Virus record (IMG/VR): IMGVR_UViG_3300042549_005585
Span: 1-64,000 of that record
Source: a virus
Direction: 5' to 3' (one strand)
Length of the DNA stretch: 64,000 nt
Below the pieces are notes generated by a model. That model was not told the DNA's origin. It saw nothing but the letters and a program-made list of their open reading frames with translations, and did not search any database. Below, piece after piece: positions 10,061 through 18,116 of the stretch (its first letter is position 1; the number at the start of each line of letters is the position of its first letter). The position numbers and the translations under genes were made by a program.

Positions 10061-10175
10061 CAATAGCTCCTGATACAGAAGATGAAAAGTAATTTAAAGT
10101 GACATTCCCAGTTAGCGCTGTGCTGCCGCTCATTGTTAGACTACCACTGATTGTTGTTGACTGTAATATTGCCAT
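6252..10175 (-). CDS. Giant tail-fibre-type protein with four six-bladed Kelch-like propellers
   Basis: A 1307-aa protein and the larger paralogue of the 975-aa protein downstream. I count 24 Kelch-like blades (core GTQNAALAFGG, then CTE.YNG, then W..GGALITAR) in four groups of six. Linkers between groups include SAGQIFFDSTNTTLRISGVG, EGKIFYDTNSKQFKVTGQSY and EPGQLFYNRDTNQLAVTING; two have near-identical partners in the paralogue. The N-terminus (MAILQSTTISGSLTMSGST) matches the Gly/Ser-rich starts of nearby fibre genes. Probably a receptor-binding or virion surface protein. The strongly repeated DNA is a likely site of recombination between blades. Confidence 0.8.
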   Translation of the reverse strand: MAILQSTTISGSLTMSGSTALTGNVTLNYFSSSVSGAIAPITAVWTAGGALSTARYGMGSAGTATAALAFGGYSSVAPGPFACTEAYNGSSWSGGGAMITGRVGLGGAGTANAALAFGGYKSNFPSAMLTCAEKYNGSAWSSTGAMITARCGIAGLGTQNAALAVGGCFSPTQVRCTEIFNGTAWSAGGAIITARQYGAGAGTTNAGLFAGGQGASFTVLTCTELYNGSTWSSTGALSTAREVAGAGTQTAAIVFGGTPATATCTELFNGTTWSTSVAMITGRRCGNGAGTQASALAFGGKCVGAAPSTATTEVFTAGTPGTPGTTVFTCIKSLDYSTVTGNISILSGSLALAPFATGSAPVTGSAGQIFFDSTNTTLRISGVGSGGGVWSSGGAMITAINSQTSAGTTNAALSFGGFAPTVVSCTERYNGSTWSTTGGLITARGFSFGGVGTQNAALSAGGGNPGAAANTEKYNGIAWSATGNLNCARAYLASTGVQNAALAMGAYIAPTGRTCVESFNSVAWTVGGALITGLHSSAAAGTQNAALTVGGDPTCTQAYNGIAWTIGGNMITGRNRLAAGGTQNVAIAMGGNNGAIVSCVEEYNGTTWSTNNAMITAREKLGGTGTQAAALAFGGLTPAAASSTEAYNTTNIQTCYIPTIEFATQDKAQQQLPDIEGKIFYDTNSKQFKVTGQSYGAGTWSVVTALISARQGIFGAGTSTAALAAGGDSPAGAKLTCTEIYNGSTWAAGGAIITARFLGGAAGTTNAGLIFGGATGPGAVVACTEKYNGSTWSSTGTLGFARYILTGTGTQNSALAVGGYSPSAPATARTCTEKFNGSTWATSTGTPQVTEGGTLVGTQNAALYISINTPTNTKCAIKFDGTTWYAATSTNCNHRVAAGFGTQNNAVIAAGQNPAISNTTEEFNGVSWNIGGNITTARSFTAGAGTQTSGLAFGGQAPSVVSCTELYTIPTITTTCTLTSIGNVTANEIKRICEPGQLFYNRDTNQLAVTINDGNGVWSNTTSLTTVRAEAAGTGTQNAAILMGGYSSPTGIVGCTELFNGYSWTSGAVLITGRARLAASGVQNATLGFGGATPSGATNVSCVEAFNGVTWAAGTALITARRFLFGAGSQNAALASGGYGPGNLSCTEKYNGTAWASSGALSAARYRGGGSGTQNAAIVTGGAPGAGACTELFNGSTWLTGPALITGRFDNSNGGLQNSAVTFGGATPTNIACTEEYNGTSWSSGGTMGTARKSVGQNIGTQGRSLAAGGYAPGAVTCVEKYNHTGVTYQPVYFNLAELQRFSTKSI

Positions 10176-10176
10176 A

Positions 10177-12018
10177 TTAGCTTATATTGTTATTGTTTTT
10201 TAACATTTGTTCCAAACGCTCAATGCGTTGTTGTTGTTCCTGAATCACTTTAACCAAAACCGGTGCAAACTTAGTATAAGATATACTTAGTCCATCACGT
10301 GATATCTCGGAATAAATATCGTGTACCTCCTCAGCTATGAAACCAATTTCTTTAGTTCCTGTATTGTTCAATGTGTACGACACAGGAGCAAGTTTCATAA
10401 ATTCGGCTGTGCTGTATGATAAAGGCGTAATATCTGATTTTGCAGTACGAGTTGATAATTCAGTAATGCTACCTGATACGATTAAATTATTTATAATTGT
10501 AAGTGAACCTGATATCATTCCATCTCCATATGTTGAGACGAAACTGCCACTTATACCACTAAATTCTGCTACGGCAACACCTGTTGTTGGTACTGCAAAA
10601 TAAATTTCACTACCACTAGGAGATAATGCTTTAATACCTGCTGGTATTAATACTTCATCATTGTCACCGTATATTTGGAATACAGGATACTTAGTGTTTA
10701 AGTTGTGATCAAAACTCCAAGTAACAGCTGCTGATGATTGAGATAAGAATGCTTGAGATCCTGTTGGACTAAAACCACCACCATTAGATAACATAGCATA
10801 TCCTGATGTAGGTACTAAGAATTCAACCTTAACAGTACCATTATCAACACCAGTAATAGCGTTAGGAATAATTTGATTATAACTTAAATCATACACTTGT
10901 ACCATTGGAGATTGTGTCCTCAAAGTGTGAGGTATAATCCAAGATGCTGTAGGTGTAGTTTGAGTAAATTGAGTTGTATTGTATCCTAATCCTGCGTTTA
11001 ATGCGTAGGATGAAGTTAATGCTTGAGATGCAGTACCAAATAAAGTACCTGTAAATGCTCCTGTGAAACTAGAAGTTACAGAGTTGAATATTACATCTGC
11101 AGATTGAGAAATGCTTTGAGCAAGGTCAAATGATGCAATACGAGTTGTATTGTCAAATGTCACATATACACCTTTGCTTAACGAGCCACTTAATGTTAAA
11201 GATTGTGTTTTAAGATCAATAGTACCACTAGTCATTAAACCACTAGATGATAAAGCACCTGTAACAGCTAATGTTGTAACAACACCTGTTAAATTAGCAC
11301 CATCACCTTTAAATGAACCACTAAATGATCCAGTCAATAAAGCAGTTCCAATATGAGAACCACTAAATGATCCTGTCATGTTGGCTGTAGCACTAGTAAC
11401 AGCACCTGCAAAGGCGCCGCTTACTGAGCCAGTAGCGTTAACAGCTCCTGTGAATGACCCTGTTAATGAACCAGTAGCAAATGATATACCTGTAAATGAA
11501 CCTGTACTAGTACCTGTAAATGATCCTGTTAATGAACCAGATAAACGAGCGTTAGCACTAACTACTTGACCAGCGAATGAACCTGTAAACGAACCAGTAG
11601 CTAAAACACTACCAGTAAATGAACCTGTTACACCTCCTGAAAACGAACCAGTGAATGCTGATGCTGATACACTACCTACAATTTGTAATGCGTTTATACC
11701 ATCATCTACACTCTTACCCATCATTATATTATTAGTTGTAGAACTAATAGCAAATGCAGTAGCTGTTGCTGTTGTAAACAAAGCAGCAAACCCACCACTA
11801 GGTGAGTTAACATGTAGTGATGCTGAAGGTTTTACTTGGTTAATACCAAGATAACCAGACGATGTATCGTAGATGGTTACGATAGCTTTAGATCCTGTAC
11901 CGTAGCCATAAAACGTCACACTTCCTGTAGCGTCTGTAAGTAATTCTATACTGTTTACTAAGCTTCCGCTAAATTGTATAGATGACTTACCTGGGGTTAT
12001 TAAAATATTGTTGGGCAT
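10177..12018 (-). CDS. Tail fibre with C-terminal S74 intramolecular chaperone
   Basis: A 613-aa protein. The first half is rich in repeats of the type TGSFTGSFxG, common in marine phage fibres. Two copies of a roughly 65-residue domain follow (signature W.. .H.L.T..P.VQVYD ... GYAMLSNGG). The last 100 residues start near TAKSDITPLSY, contain KEIGFIAEEVHDIYSEIS and end in a coiled coil; this is a Peptidase_S74 chaperone-of-endosialidase domain, which trimerises the fibre and cuts itself off. The gene starts 35 nt after the stop of the next fibre gene upstream and is followed after 1 nt by the 1307-aa propeller gene. Confidence 0.85.
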   Translation of the reverse strand: MPNNILITPGKSSIQFSGSLVNSIELLTDATGSVTFYGYGTGSKAIVTIYDTSSGYLGINQVKPSASLHVNSPSGGFAALFTTATATAFAISSTTNNIMMGKSVDDGINALQIVGSVSASAFTGSFSGGVTGSFTGSVLATGSFTGSFAGQVVSANARLSGSLTGSFTGTSTGSFTGISFATGSLTGSFTGAVNATGSVSGAFAGAVTSATANMTGSFSGSHIGTALLTGSFSGSFKGDGANLTGVVTTLAVTGALSSSGLMTSGTIDLKTQSLTLSGSLSKGVYVTFDNTTRIASFDLAQSISQSADVIFNSVTSSFTGAFTGTLFGTASQALTSSYALNAGLGYNTTQFTQTTPTASWIIPHTLRTQSPMVQVYDLSYNQIIPNAITGVDNGTVKVEFLVPTSGYAMLSNGGGFSPTGSQAFLSQSSAAVTWSFDHNLNTKYPVFQIYGDNDEVLIPAGIKALSPSGSEIYFAVPTTGVAVAEFSGISGSFVSTYGDGMISGSLTIINNLIVSGSITELSTRTAKSDITPLSYSTAEFMKLAPVSYTLNNTGTKEIGFIAEEVHDIYSEISRDGLSISYTKFAPVLVKVIQEQQQRIERLEQMLKNNNNIS

Positions 12019-12044
12019 GCCTTCAGATAATTTGTATGTCTTAA

Positions 12045-12052
12045 ATAAATAT
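12045..12052 (-). promoter_or_regulatory. ATATTTAT motif, putative phage promoter element
   Basis: Coding strand reads ACATATTTATTT, 26 nt before the ATG at 12018 and directly after the stop of the 1355-aa fibre gene. Confidence 0.4.
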
Positions 12053-12053
12053 G

Positions 12054-15000
12054 TTAATGTTTATCAATATGTCTCTTAATTGCCTTTAGTTCCTTTCTCA
12101 TTTCCTCGATGGTTTCCTGCTGGCGTTGTACAATATCAATTAAAATTGGCGTCAACTTAGTGTAAGACATGGATTTACCATCCTCCGCAACTATTTCAGG
12201 GAATAATTCCTGAACATGTTCCGCGATGAAACCTATATCTTTACGTTTATTTTCTTTCCACTTGTATGAAACTGGTTGTAAAGCCATAAACTTAGCGAGT
12301 GGAGTCACAAAGTCTTTAATGTTTTGTTTTAACTCAATGGTTGATGTTTCAGTCAATGTACCTACTGTTAATGCATTTGTACTTGGATTATATGATATTC
12401 CAGCATCAGCGTAAACAGGACCTAATCCAGATAAAGTATCAGTGAATGTTATGTAACGAGTAGCATTTGTACCATCAGTTTGAACAACTGTATTTTGAGC
12501 ACTTGTAACAGAACCACTAAAACCATTTACTGTTGCCACAGCGTAACCAGAAGTTGCAGTTGCAAAAGTAATTTGTGATGAACTTGGACTCATCAAAGTA
12601 ACTCTAGCAGGTATAACTTGACTATAGTCAGAACCATAAACATCAATGTTTATAAGTCTTGAATTCAAATTATGATTAAAACTCCAAGTAACGGCTGCTG
12701 ATGATTGAGATAAAACAGATGTAGATCCAGTAACAAATAATCCTCCAGGATTAAACACTGCAACTCCAGATTGAGGAGAACTAAATGTTATTACTGAGTT
12801 GTTAGCATCAATATTGGTAATGTTTTGAGGTATAATTACATTGTATCCAAAATCATAGACAGTAATGTTTATGTTTCTAGAGTTCAAAGCATGATTAACA
12901 TTCCAAGTTGAAGATGAAGCCGCTTGAGTATGAGTGTAAGCATTTGTTCCACCTCCACCACTACCACCATTCAAAGCATAAGATGCAGTTAAAGCATAAG
13001 ATGAACTTATAGCTTGAGATGCTGTTAAACTACTTGTTGTATTACCTCTTACTATTAAGCTACCAGTTATATTAAATGAACCAGTGACATTATGAGTATC
13101 AGTTAATGCATTACCAAGAGATGATCCAGTAGATGATATTAAGAATTCATTTACATTATTTACAGTGACTGCAAATGTACCAGATACAGTAGTTAAACCA
13201 CTAGAACTAACATATAAGAATGTATTTGATCCACTTACTACTCTAAATGTAGCATCACTACCACTTACACTAGCTGTAACACTACCTGTAGCGATTTGAG
13301 TTGTACTTAAGTTAGCAATAGATGCAACATATGATGCTGTTAAAGCAAAAGATGAACTTAATCCTTGAACAGCATAAGATGAAGTTCCTAATAATGAACC
13401 TGTTATACCACCTGAAACCTTTACACTACCAGTAATTGAAACAGAACCAGTAGAAGTAAATGAACCACTAAATACAATTGTATCTACATTAGCGCTTAAT
13501 ATTGTAGTACCAGCACTACCTGATAAGTTAGTTGATCCTGTTACATTTAAACCACCATTAATAGAAACAATTTGAGTTAATGGGTTAACACTAGATGCTG
13601 TTAATGCTTGAGAAGCAGTACCAAATAAAGTACCTATAAATGATCCTGTAAATGAACCACTTCTGAATGAGCCACTTAGATTAGAATAAGAAGCAGAAAC
13701 TGTAGCAAATGAAGCACTTGCTGTAGTTAAGGTACTAGCTGTTCCTTCTAATCTTGTTATACGAGCACTATCTGAACCACTTGCAATAGCATAAGACGCA
13801 GACATATTAATCAATGTGGCAACTGATGCTGATAATGAACCTGATGCTAATTCTAATATTGTAAAGCGAGTACTGTTAGATCCACTTTGTAAAGCAAATG
13901 ACGCACTAGCGTTTTCTAATACTGTAAAGCGAGTACTATTAGATCCACTATTAATGGCTAATGAAGCACTAGCATTAGTTAGTGTTACAATTGAAGATGA
14001 GAACGAAGCACTTGCTACTACAAATGCACTAGCTGTACTTTCTAAGTTAGTAACACGAGATGAGATAGAAGCGCTTGTTGTGCTAAATGAACTAGTTAGA
14101 ACATAATAAGGTGCTCCAACCGCATTTTGTGCCCAAGATGAAGTACCAAATAACGATCCTGTAAATCCATAGTTTGCAGTTACACTTCCTGTTACTTCAA
14201 ATGATCCTGTTATTTTAACTGAACCAGTAAATTGATGAGTATCGCCTGTATCATCTCCAAATTTAGTACTACCACTACTGAATGATTCAGTAAAGTAAGA
14301 TACTGAAGATGAAATTATAAATGTTTGTGCTGTTAGATTACCTTGAACTGTCCAATCACCTGTTACAGTACCATTACCAGTTATGGTTTGAGTACCAATA
14401 AATGTATTTGATCCTGTAGTGGCATAAGAACCTGTTCTAGAATTTAATGCTCCTGTAGTTGCGTTTAATGCGCCAGTAGTAGCATTTAAAGCACCTGTAG
14501 TAACGTTTAATGCTCCTGTAGTTGCATTTACTGATGAAGTAAATGCTAAGAATGAACTAGTTAAAGTATAACTAGGTGCTACAGATGCTGTTGTGGCGTA
14601 TGATGAAGTAGTAACTAATAAAGATGAAGTTGATACAGCCACTGGGTAACTGTTTGAATCACCTATCCAAGTGAAACCTGATTGAATATTAGGTAATTCT
14701 ACTGGACCTGGATTTAATACTAATCCTTTGCCTCCATTTCCTTCTTTAGTTACTATACCTAACACTTGCACAATTGCTGTTCCCGTAGGTCTAGTTGACG
14801 TCCAACCACCTCCTACAGCAACATAAACTTCTGTTCCTGCTGGGTAGCCAGTTAAATTAATTCCTTCAATTAAACCAAGTACAATGCCTCTTGTAGTATT
14901 ACCTGCGGCAATTGTTTCTGATGCAATGTATACTACTGGCATTTTAGCTGCATTTGCAGCGTCTGCTTTGTACACAATTGGATTTGCTCCTTGTGAACCT

Positions 15001-16121
15001 GAAATATATAATGGATCACTTTTAGTAATGTTTTCACCTGTATAAACTATTTCATACATTGTATTTACGTCACCAAATGCTAAATCGTTAGTGCCATCTG
15101 TTTTTAATACTTGGTTTTCTAAACCATCAGTAGTAGGATATCTTAATCCTGATGCTGTTAGACTATTTCTAACTATAAAAGCATCAGCTGATGAGGCGGT
15201 TGTGGCGTAAGAACTACTAAATGAGTAGATTGCTGATGATGCTGTAACAGCATAAGATGAACTTACAGTATTATCTTGTAATCCATTTATACCACTAAAT
15301 TCAGCTACAGCGACACCTGTTGTAGGTGTAGCGAAAGTAATTTGAGTAGTATTAGTATCAATTGCTGTGATAGTTGCGGGTACAATAACGCTATCATTAG
15401 CATCATATACCTGTACTACAGGATATTTTGTATTAAGTGAGTGAGTAAAACTCCATGTTACAGCAGCAATTGATTGAGTCAAACGAGCTGATGAGCCACT
15501 AATGAATAAGTTACCTCCGTTAGATAAAACAGCATATCCTGTTTGTGCCGCACCAACATTAACAGTTAATAAACTATTGCTTGATCCTGAAATATACTCT
15601 GTAAGTATAGAGTTATAATTCGCATCATATATTTGAACAATAGGTGTCTTTGTATTAAGAGGATGTTCAATCAACCATGTGCTTGACGCTGATGCTTGAG
15701 TAAAATTAAATGTTGAACCAGTAATTACTAAACCACCACCTGTACCTATTACAGCGTATCCTGATTGGATTGAGCTGAAAGATAATACAGTAGTATTAGG
15801 ATCAGTACTCTGAATATTTTGAGGTATAATTACATTACGCCCGTAATCATATACGGTAATTTGTGGCGTAAGCGTGTTTAAATTGTGGGTAAACGTCCAA
15901 GTCGATGCTGATGCCGCCTGCGTAAAGGTAGTCGTAGTACCCAAGTTAGGTGCGACTGCTGCATATAAAGCGTATGAGGATGTAAGTGCGTAAGAAGAGC
16001 TGCCTTGAAGAGATCCTGTAAAATTTCCACTAAATGTTGACGCTGAAATGTATGTGTTTACATTAAGCGAATTCAGACTGGCATCCGAGCCAGACACGAT
16101 GACTTTCTTCCAATTTGGCAT
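12054..16121 (-). CDS. Long tail fibre with S74 intramolecular chaperone
   Basis: A 1355-aa fibre. The N-terminus MPNWKKVIVSGSDASLNSLN is shared with the 386-aa fibre at 16467-17627 (M..WKKVVVSGS.AQLQSLQ) and is probably the attachment segment. Five copies of the 65-residue domain (W.F.H.LNT..P...VYD ... GYAV...GG) follow, three near the N-terminus and two near residue 1100. The middle contains 7-residue repeats (ALNATTG) and alternating SASF/SGSNS heptad-like repeats. The C-terminal S74 domain contains KDIGFIAEHVQELFPEIVAE and a final coiled coil. Likely a trimeric receptor-binding fibre. Confidence 0.85.
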   Translation of the reverse strand: MPNWKKVIVSGSDASLNSLNVNTYISASTFSGNFTGSLQGSSSYALTSSYALYAAVAPNLGTTTTFTQAASASTWTFTHNLNTLTPQITVYDYGRNVIIPQNIQSTDPNTTVLSFSSIQSGYAVIGTGGGLVITGSTFNFTQASASSTWLIEHPLNTKTPIVQIYDANYNSILTEYISGSSNSLLTVNVGAAQTGYAVLSNGGNLFISGSSARLTQSIAAVTWSFTHSLNTKYPVVQVYDANDSVIVPATITAIDTNTTQITFATPTTGVAVAEFSGINGLQDNTVSSSYAVTASSAIYSFSSSYATTASSADAFIVRNSLTASGLRYPTTDGLENQVLKTDGTNDLAFGDVNTMYEIVYTGENITKSDPLYISGSQGANPIVYKADAANAAKMPVVYIASETIAAGNTTRGIVLGLIEGINLTGYPAGTEVYVAVGGGWTSTRPTGTAIVQVLGIVTKEGNGGKGLVLNPGPVELPNIQSGFTWIGDSNSYPVAVSTSSLLVTTSSYATTASVAPSYTLTSSFLAFTSSVNATTGALNVTTGALNATTGALNATTGALNSRTGSYATTGSNTFIGTQTITGNGTVTGDWTVQGNLTAQTFIISSSVSYFTESFSSGSTKFGDDTGDTHQFTGSVKITGSFEVTGSVTANYGFTGSLFGTSSWAQNAVGAPYYVLTSSFSTTSASISSRVTNLESTASAFVVASASFSSSIVTLTNASASLAINSGSNSTRFTVLENASASFALQSGSNSTRFTILELASGSLSASVATLINMSASYAIASGSDSARITRLEGTASTLTTASASFATVSASYSNLSGSFRSGSFTGSFIGTLFGTASQALTASSVNPLTQIVSINGGLNVTGSTNLSGSAGTTILSANVDTIVFSGSFTSTGSVSITGSVKVSGGITGSLLGTSSYAVQGLSSSFALTASYVASIANLSTTQIATGSVTASVSGSDATFRVVSGSNTFLYVSSSGLTTVSGTFAVTVNNVNEFLISSTGSSLGNALTDTHNVTGSFNITGSLIVRGNTTSSLTASQAISSSYALTASYALNGGSGGGGTNAYTHTQAASSSTWNVNHALNSRNINITVYDFGYNVIIPQNITNIDANNSVITFSSPQSGVAVFNPGGLFVTGSTSVLSQSSAAVTWSFNHNLNSRLINIDVYGSDYSQVIPARVTLMSPSSSQITFATATSGYAVATVNGFSGSVTSAQNTVVQTDGTNATRYITFTDTLSGLGPVYADAGISYNPSTNALTVGTLTETSTIELKQNIKDFVTPLAKFMALQPVSYKWKENKRKDIGFIAEHVQELFPEIVAEDGKSMSYTKLTPILIDIVQRQQETIEEMRKELKAIKRHIDKH
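14443..14526 (-). repeat. 21-nt tandem repeat within a fibre gene
   Basis: Four direct copies of a 21-nt unit (plus-strand form tttaatgctcctgtagttgc) encode repeated ALNATTG heptapeptides. The copies differ at third positions and at one Val/Ala codon. Confidence 0.8.
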
Positions 16122-16226
16122 GTTCTCTAATTACGGTTGGTTACTTAACGACTTGTTAAGCCCACTTCTCCTTGCGGAGACGCATAATCAGATTCTATCA
16201 CTAGAAACTAATTAAAATGGCTAGTT

Positions 16227-16234
16227 ATAAATAT
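16227..16234 (-). promoter_or_regulatory. ATATTTAT motif followed by a structured leader
   Basis: Coding strand reads TCATATTTATAA. The next ATG (16121) is 105 nt away. The leader holds two small hairpins: TCTCC-GCAA-GGAGA with a GNRA loop (about 16168-16181) and CTTAAC-AAGTC-GTTAAG (about 16144-16160). Confidence 0.4.
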
Positions 16235-16236
16235 GA

Positions 16237-16446
16237 TTAGGGCGTACGTTCAGAAATCTCGTTATACATTGTCTGTAATTTATTCACGAGGTTGTACACG
16301 GATTCAATGGTGTCGCCCTTGAATGTTGATTGGCGTACCATCATTAACAATAACTTAATTTCATCTGACGTGAATGGAGTAGTAGTAGAAGGAGCCTCTG
16401 TAGGTACAGAAGCTCCTCTATTAATAACGTTCTTTAAATTGATCAT
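16237..16446 (-). CDS. Small phage protein, unknown function
   Basis: A 69-aa protein starting MINLKNVINRG. A longer frame would need a TTG start at 16476 and would overlap the upstream fibre gene, so I chose the ATG at 16446. The second half (FTSDEIKLLLMMVRQSTFKG ... ESVYNLVNKLQTMYNEI) resembles short helical proteins commonly seen beside phage fibre genes. No function is known to me. It sits between two fibre genes. Confidence 0.6.
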   Translation of the reverse strand: MINLKNVINRGASVPTEAPSTTTPFTSDEIKLLLMMVRQSTFKGDTIESVYNLVNKLQTMYNEISERTP

Positions 16447-16466
16447 AACAGTTTTAAAAATATTAA

Positions 16467-17627
16467 TTAAGCCCAAATGTATATATCTGATGTTGATGTA
16501 TTAACCCACATATTACCAATACCATTTGTTGTACTACCCCATGTTGGTGGAGTTGCGTCTGATGGATCAGCAGATGTAAATTTAGTTGTGTTCATATATT
16601 CATCTGCAACAACTGATGAAGCAGAAGCATGAACATCATAAGCAACAGCAAAACGACCATATGCTCCAGCAGTAGCTGATTCTACAAAGAATGCAGATCC
16701 TGAAATACCACCACCTCCAGTTGAAGAGGCAATAATAATACCACCATCAGTCAATGAAGTAGAACCAGAAGCAAACACCGCGAATCTATCAGCAATTAAT
16801 AAGTTTTGAGTATTATTAAAGCTAGCTGTACCTGCAACTGTTAAGTCACCTGTAACAGTTAAATTACTATTAACAGTAACTGGAATACCTGAACCTATTG
16901 AAACAGCACTGCCGTTATCTGTAATATTTGAATTTACTAATTGTCCATTACTACTATCCCATTTAGTTACAATGTTGTTTGTTAATGAACTTGCATTCTT
17001 TAATTCTACAGTTTGAGCTGTTGAACCATCAAATGTGAAAGTAGTAATACCAGTACCTTGAGTTAATGATGCTTTTGTAGTATCTGCAATACCAGCTCTT
17101 TCTGAACGAGAAGCACTAGTTGCAAATGAAGCACTTAGTGAATATACAGCGGAAGAAGCAGTTAAAGCATATGATGCTGAAGTAGCATTAGTAGCAACAC
17201 CAGTTAATGATCCACTAAATGAACCAGTAACACCAGCAAATGTAACTTGAGCGTCAGTTTTAATACTTTGAGCTAAGTCAATGCTTACTGTATTGTTTGC
17301 AACACTAACATACAAACCTTCTAAAGTTGAACCAGAAATAACTAAGGCTTCATTTCTAAGATTAATTACGTCATTGCTATCACCACCACCAATAGCATTA
17401 GATGCTGAAATGGCTAAAGATGAAGCTATACCTGTTAATCCTGTACCATCACCAGTAAATGAACCAGTAAACGAACCAGTTAATTTAGTAGATGCTTGAG
17501 CACTTGTTATGATTTGGTTAGTACTAACTAGTAACGAACCCGTTACGCTTACGTTAGCATCTACCTGTAGTGATTGAAGTTGGGCGGCCGAGCCTGAGAC
17601 TACGACCTTTTTCCATGTTGCTGCCAT
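16467..17627 (-). CDS. Tail fibre or virion surface protein
   Basis: A 386-aa Gly/Ser/Thr-rich protein. The N-terminus MAATWKKVVVSGSAAQLQSL is shared with the 1355-aa fibre. TGSFTGSFTGDGTGLTGIAS repeats follow. The C-terminal half has beta-rich segments (TVTGDLTVAGTASFNNTQNL, PPTWGSTTNGIGNMWVN) often seen in marine phage structural proteins. It lacks an S74 domain. The shared N-terminus suggests attachment to the same virion site as the longer fibre. Confidence 0.7.
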   Translation of the reverse strand: MAATWKKVVVSGSAAQLQSLQVDANVSVTGSLLVSTNQIITSAQASTKLTGSFTGSFTGDGTGLTGIASSLAISASNAIGGGDSNDVINLRNEALVISGSTLEGLYVSVANNTVSIDLAQSIKTDAQVTFAGVTGSFSGSLTGVATNATSASYALTASSAVYSLSASFATSASRSERAGIADTTKASLTQGTGITTFTFDGSTAQTVELKNASSLTNNIVTKWDSSNGQLVNSNITDNGSAVSIGSGIPVTVNSNLTVTGDLTVAGTASFNNTQNLLIADRFAVFASGSTSLTDGGIIIASSTGGGGISGSAFFVESATAGAYGRFAVAYDVHASASSVVADEYMNTTKFTSADPSDATPPTWGSTTNGIGNMWVNTSTSDIYIWA

Positions 17628-17657
17628 GTTCTAATTTTAATTTTGTGTTGTGCAATG

Positions 17658-17665
17658 ATAAATAT
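17658..17665 (-). promoter_or_regulatory. ATATTTAT motif, putative phage promoter element
   Basis: Coding strand reads TCATATTTATCA, 30 nt before the ATG at 17627 and directly after the stop of the upstream gene. Confidence 0.45.
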
Positions 17666-17669
17666 GATA

Positions 17670-18116
17670 TTATTCTAGACCAACATAAAAGTTAGATGCG
17701 GAATATATCAATCCCCCACTATACGCTTGTGGCGTTGTGAGTTGGTCTCGTAACACAATCGTACCACTACTATTAATCTTGAACAATGTCTCGTTTGAGG
17801 TGCGATTTTTTATAATGAAGAAATCATCAACTGTACTTTCCATTGATAACACTACACCTTGGTTTTGCACAAATGCAAATGAACCATTAGTATTAGTTAT
17901 GGATAGACTACCTGTTAATGATACTGTATCGTTTCTATATGTTAATGCTTGTGAACCAGTGGCGTTACCTGATCCATCTAATGTGACAATAGCATATGGT
18001 GAATTAATAGATAGAGCAGAAGCAGTTACATTGGCAAATATACCATTAAAACTACCACTAAAACTACCCGTTAAATGGACGGGGTTCTCTATCTGTTCAC
18101 TTCTTATTAATGCCAT
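17670..18116 (-). CDS. Short fibre-like structural protein
   Basis: A 148-aa protein (MALIRSEQIENPVHLTGSFS) with one TGSFSGSFNG element and a beta-rich C-terminus ending in GGLIYSASNFYVGLE. It looks like a minimal member of the local fibre family. Its start overlaps the stop of the gp15-like gene by one base, so it is translated from the same transcript as the tail-completion genes. Confidence 0.6.
   Translation of the reverse strand: MALIRSEQIENPVHLTGSFSGSFNGIFANVTASALSINSPYAIVTLDGSGNATGSQALTYRNDTVSLTGSLSITNTNGSFAFVQNQGVVLSMESTVDDFFIIKNRTSNETLFKINSSGTIVLRDQLTTPQAYSGGLIYSASNFYVGLE

Noticed and set aside
11378-11569. Plus-strand PVNEPV repeat frames, also near 13816-14106 and 17281-17499
   Set aside because: Antisense shadows of TGSFTGSF and SASF fibre repeats.
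16446-16476. TTG-initiated extension of the 69-aa gene, and similar extensions at 22863, 50601, 51417, 51810 and 54685
   Set aside because: Each would overlap the upstream gene or a terminator; the downstream ATG gives normal spacing and, where relevant, a tag at the N-terminus.
3286-18116. Diversity-generating retroelement acting on the fibre genes
   Set aside because: No reverse transcriptase gene or template repeat is visible in the window.
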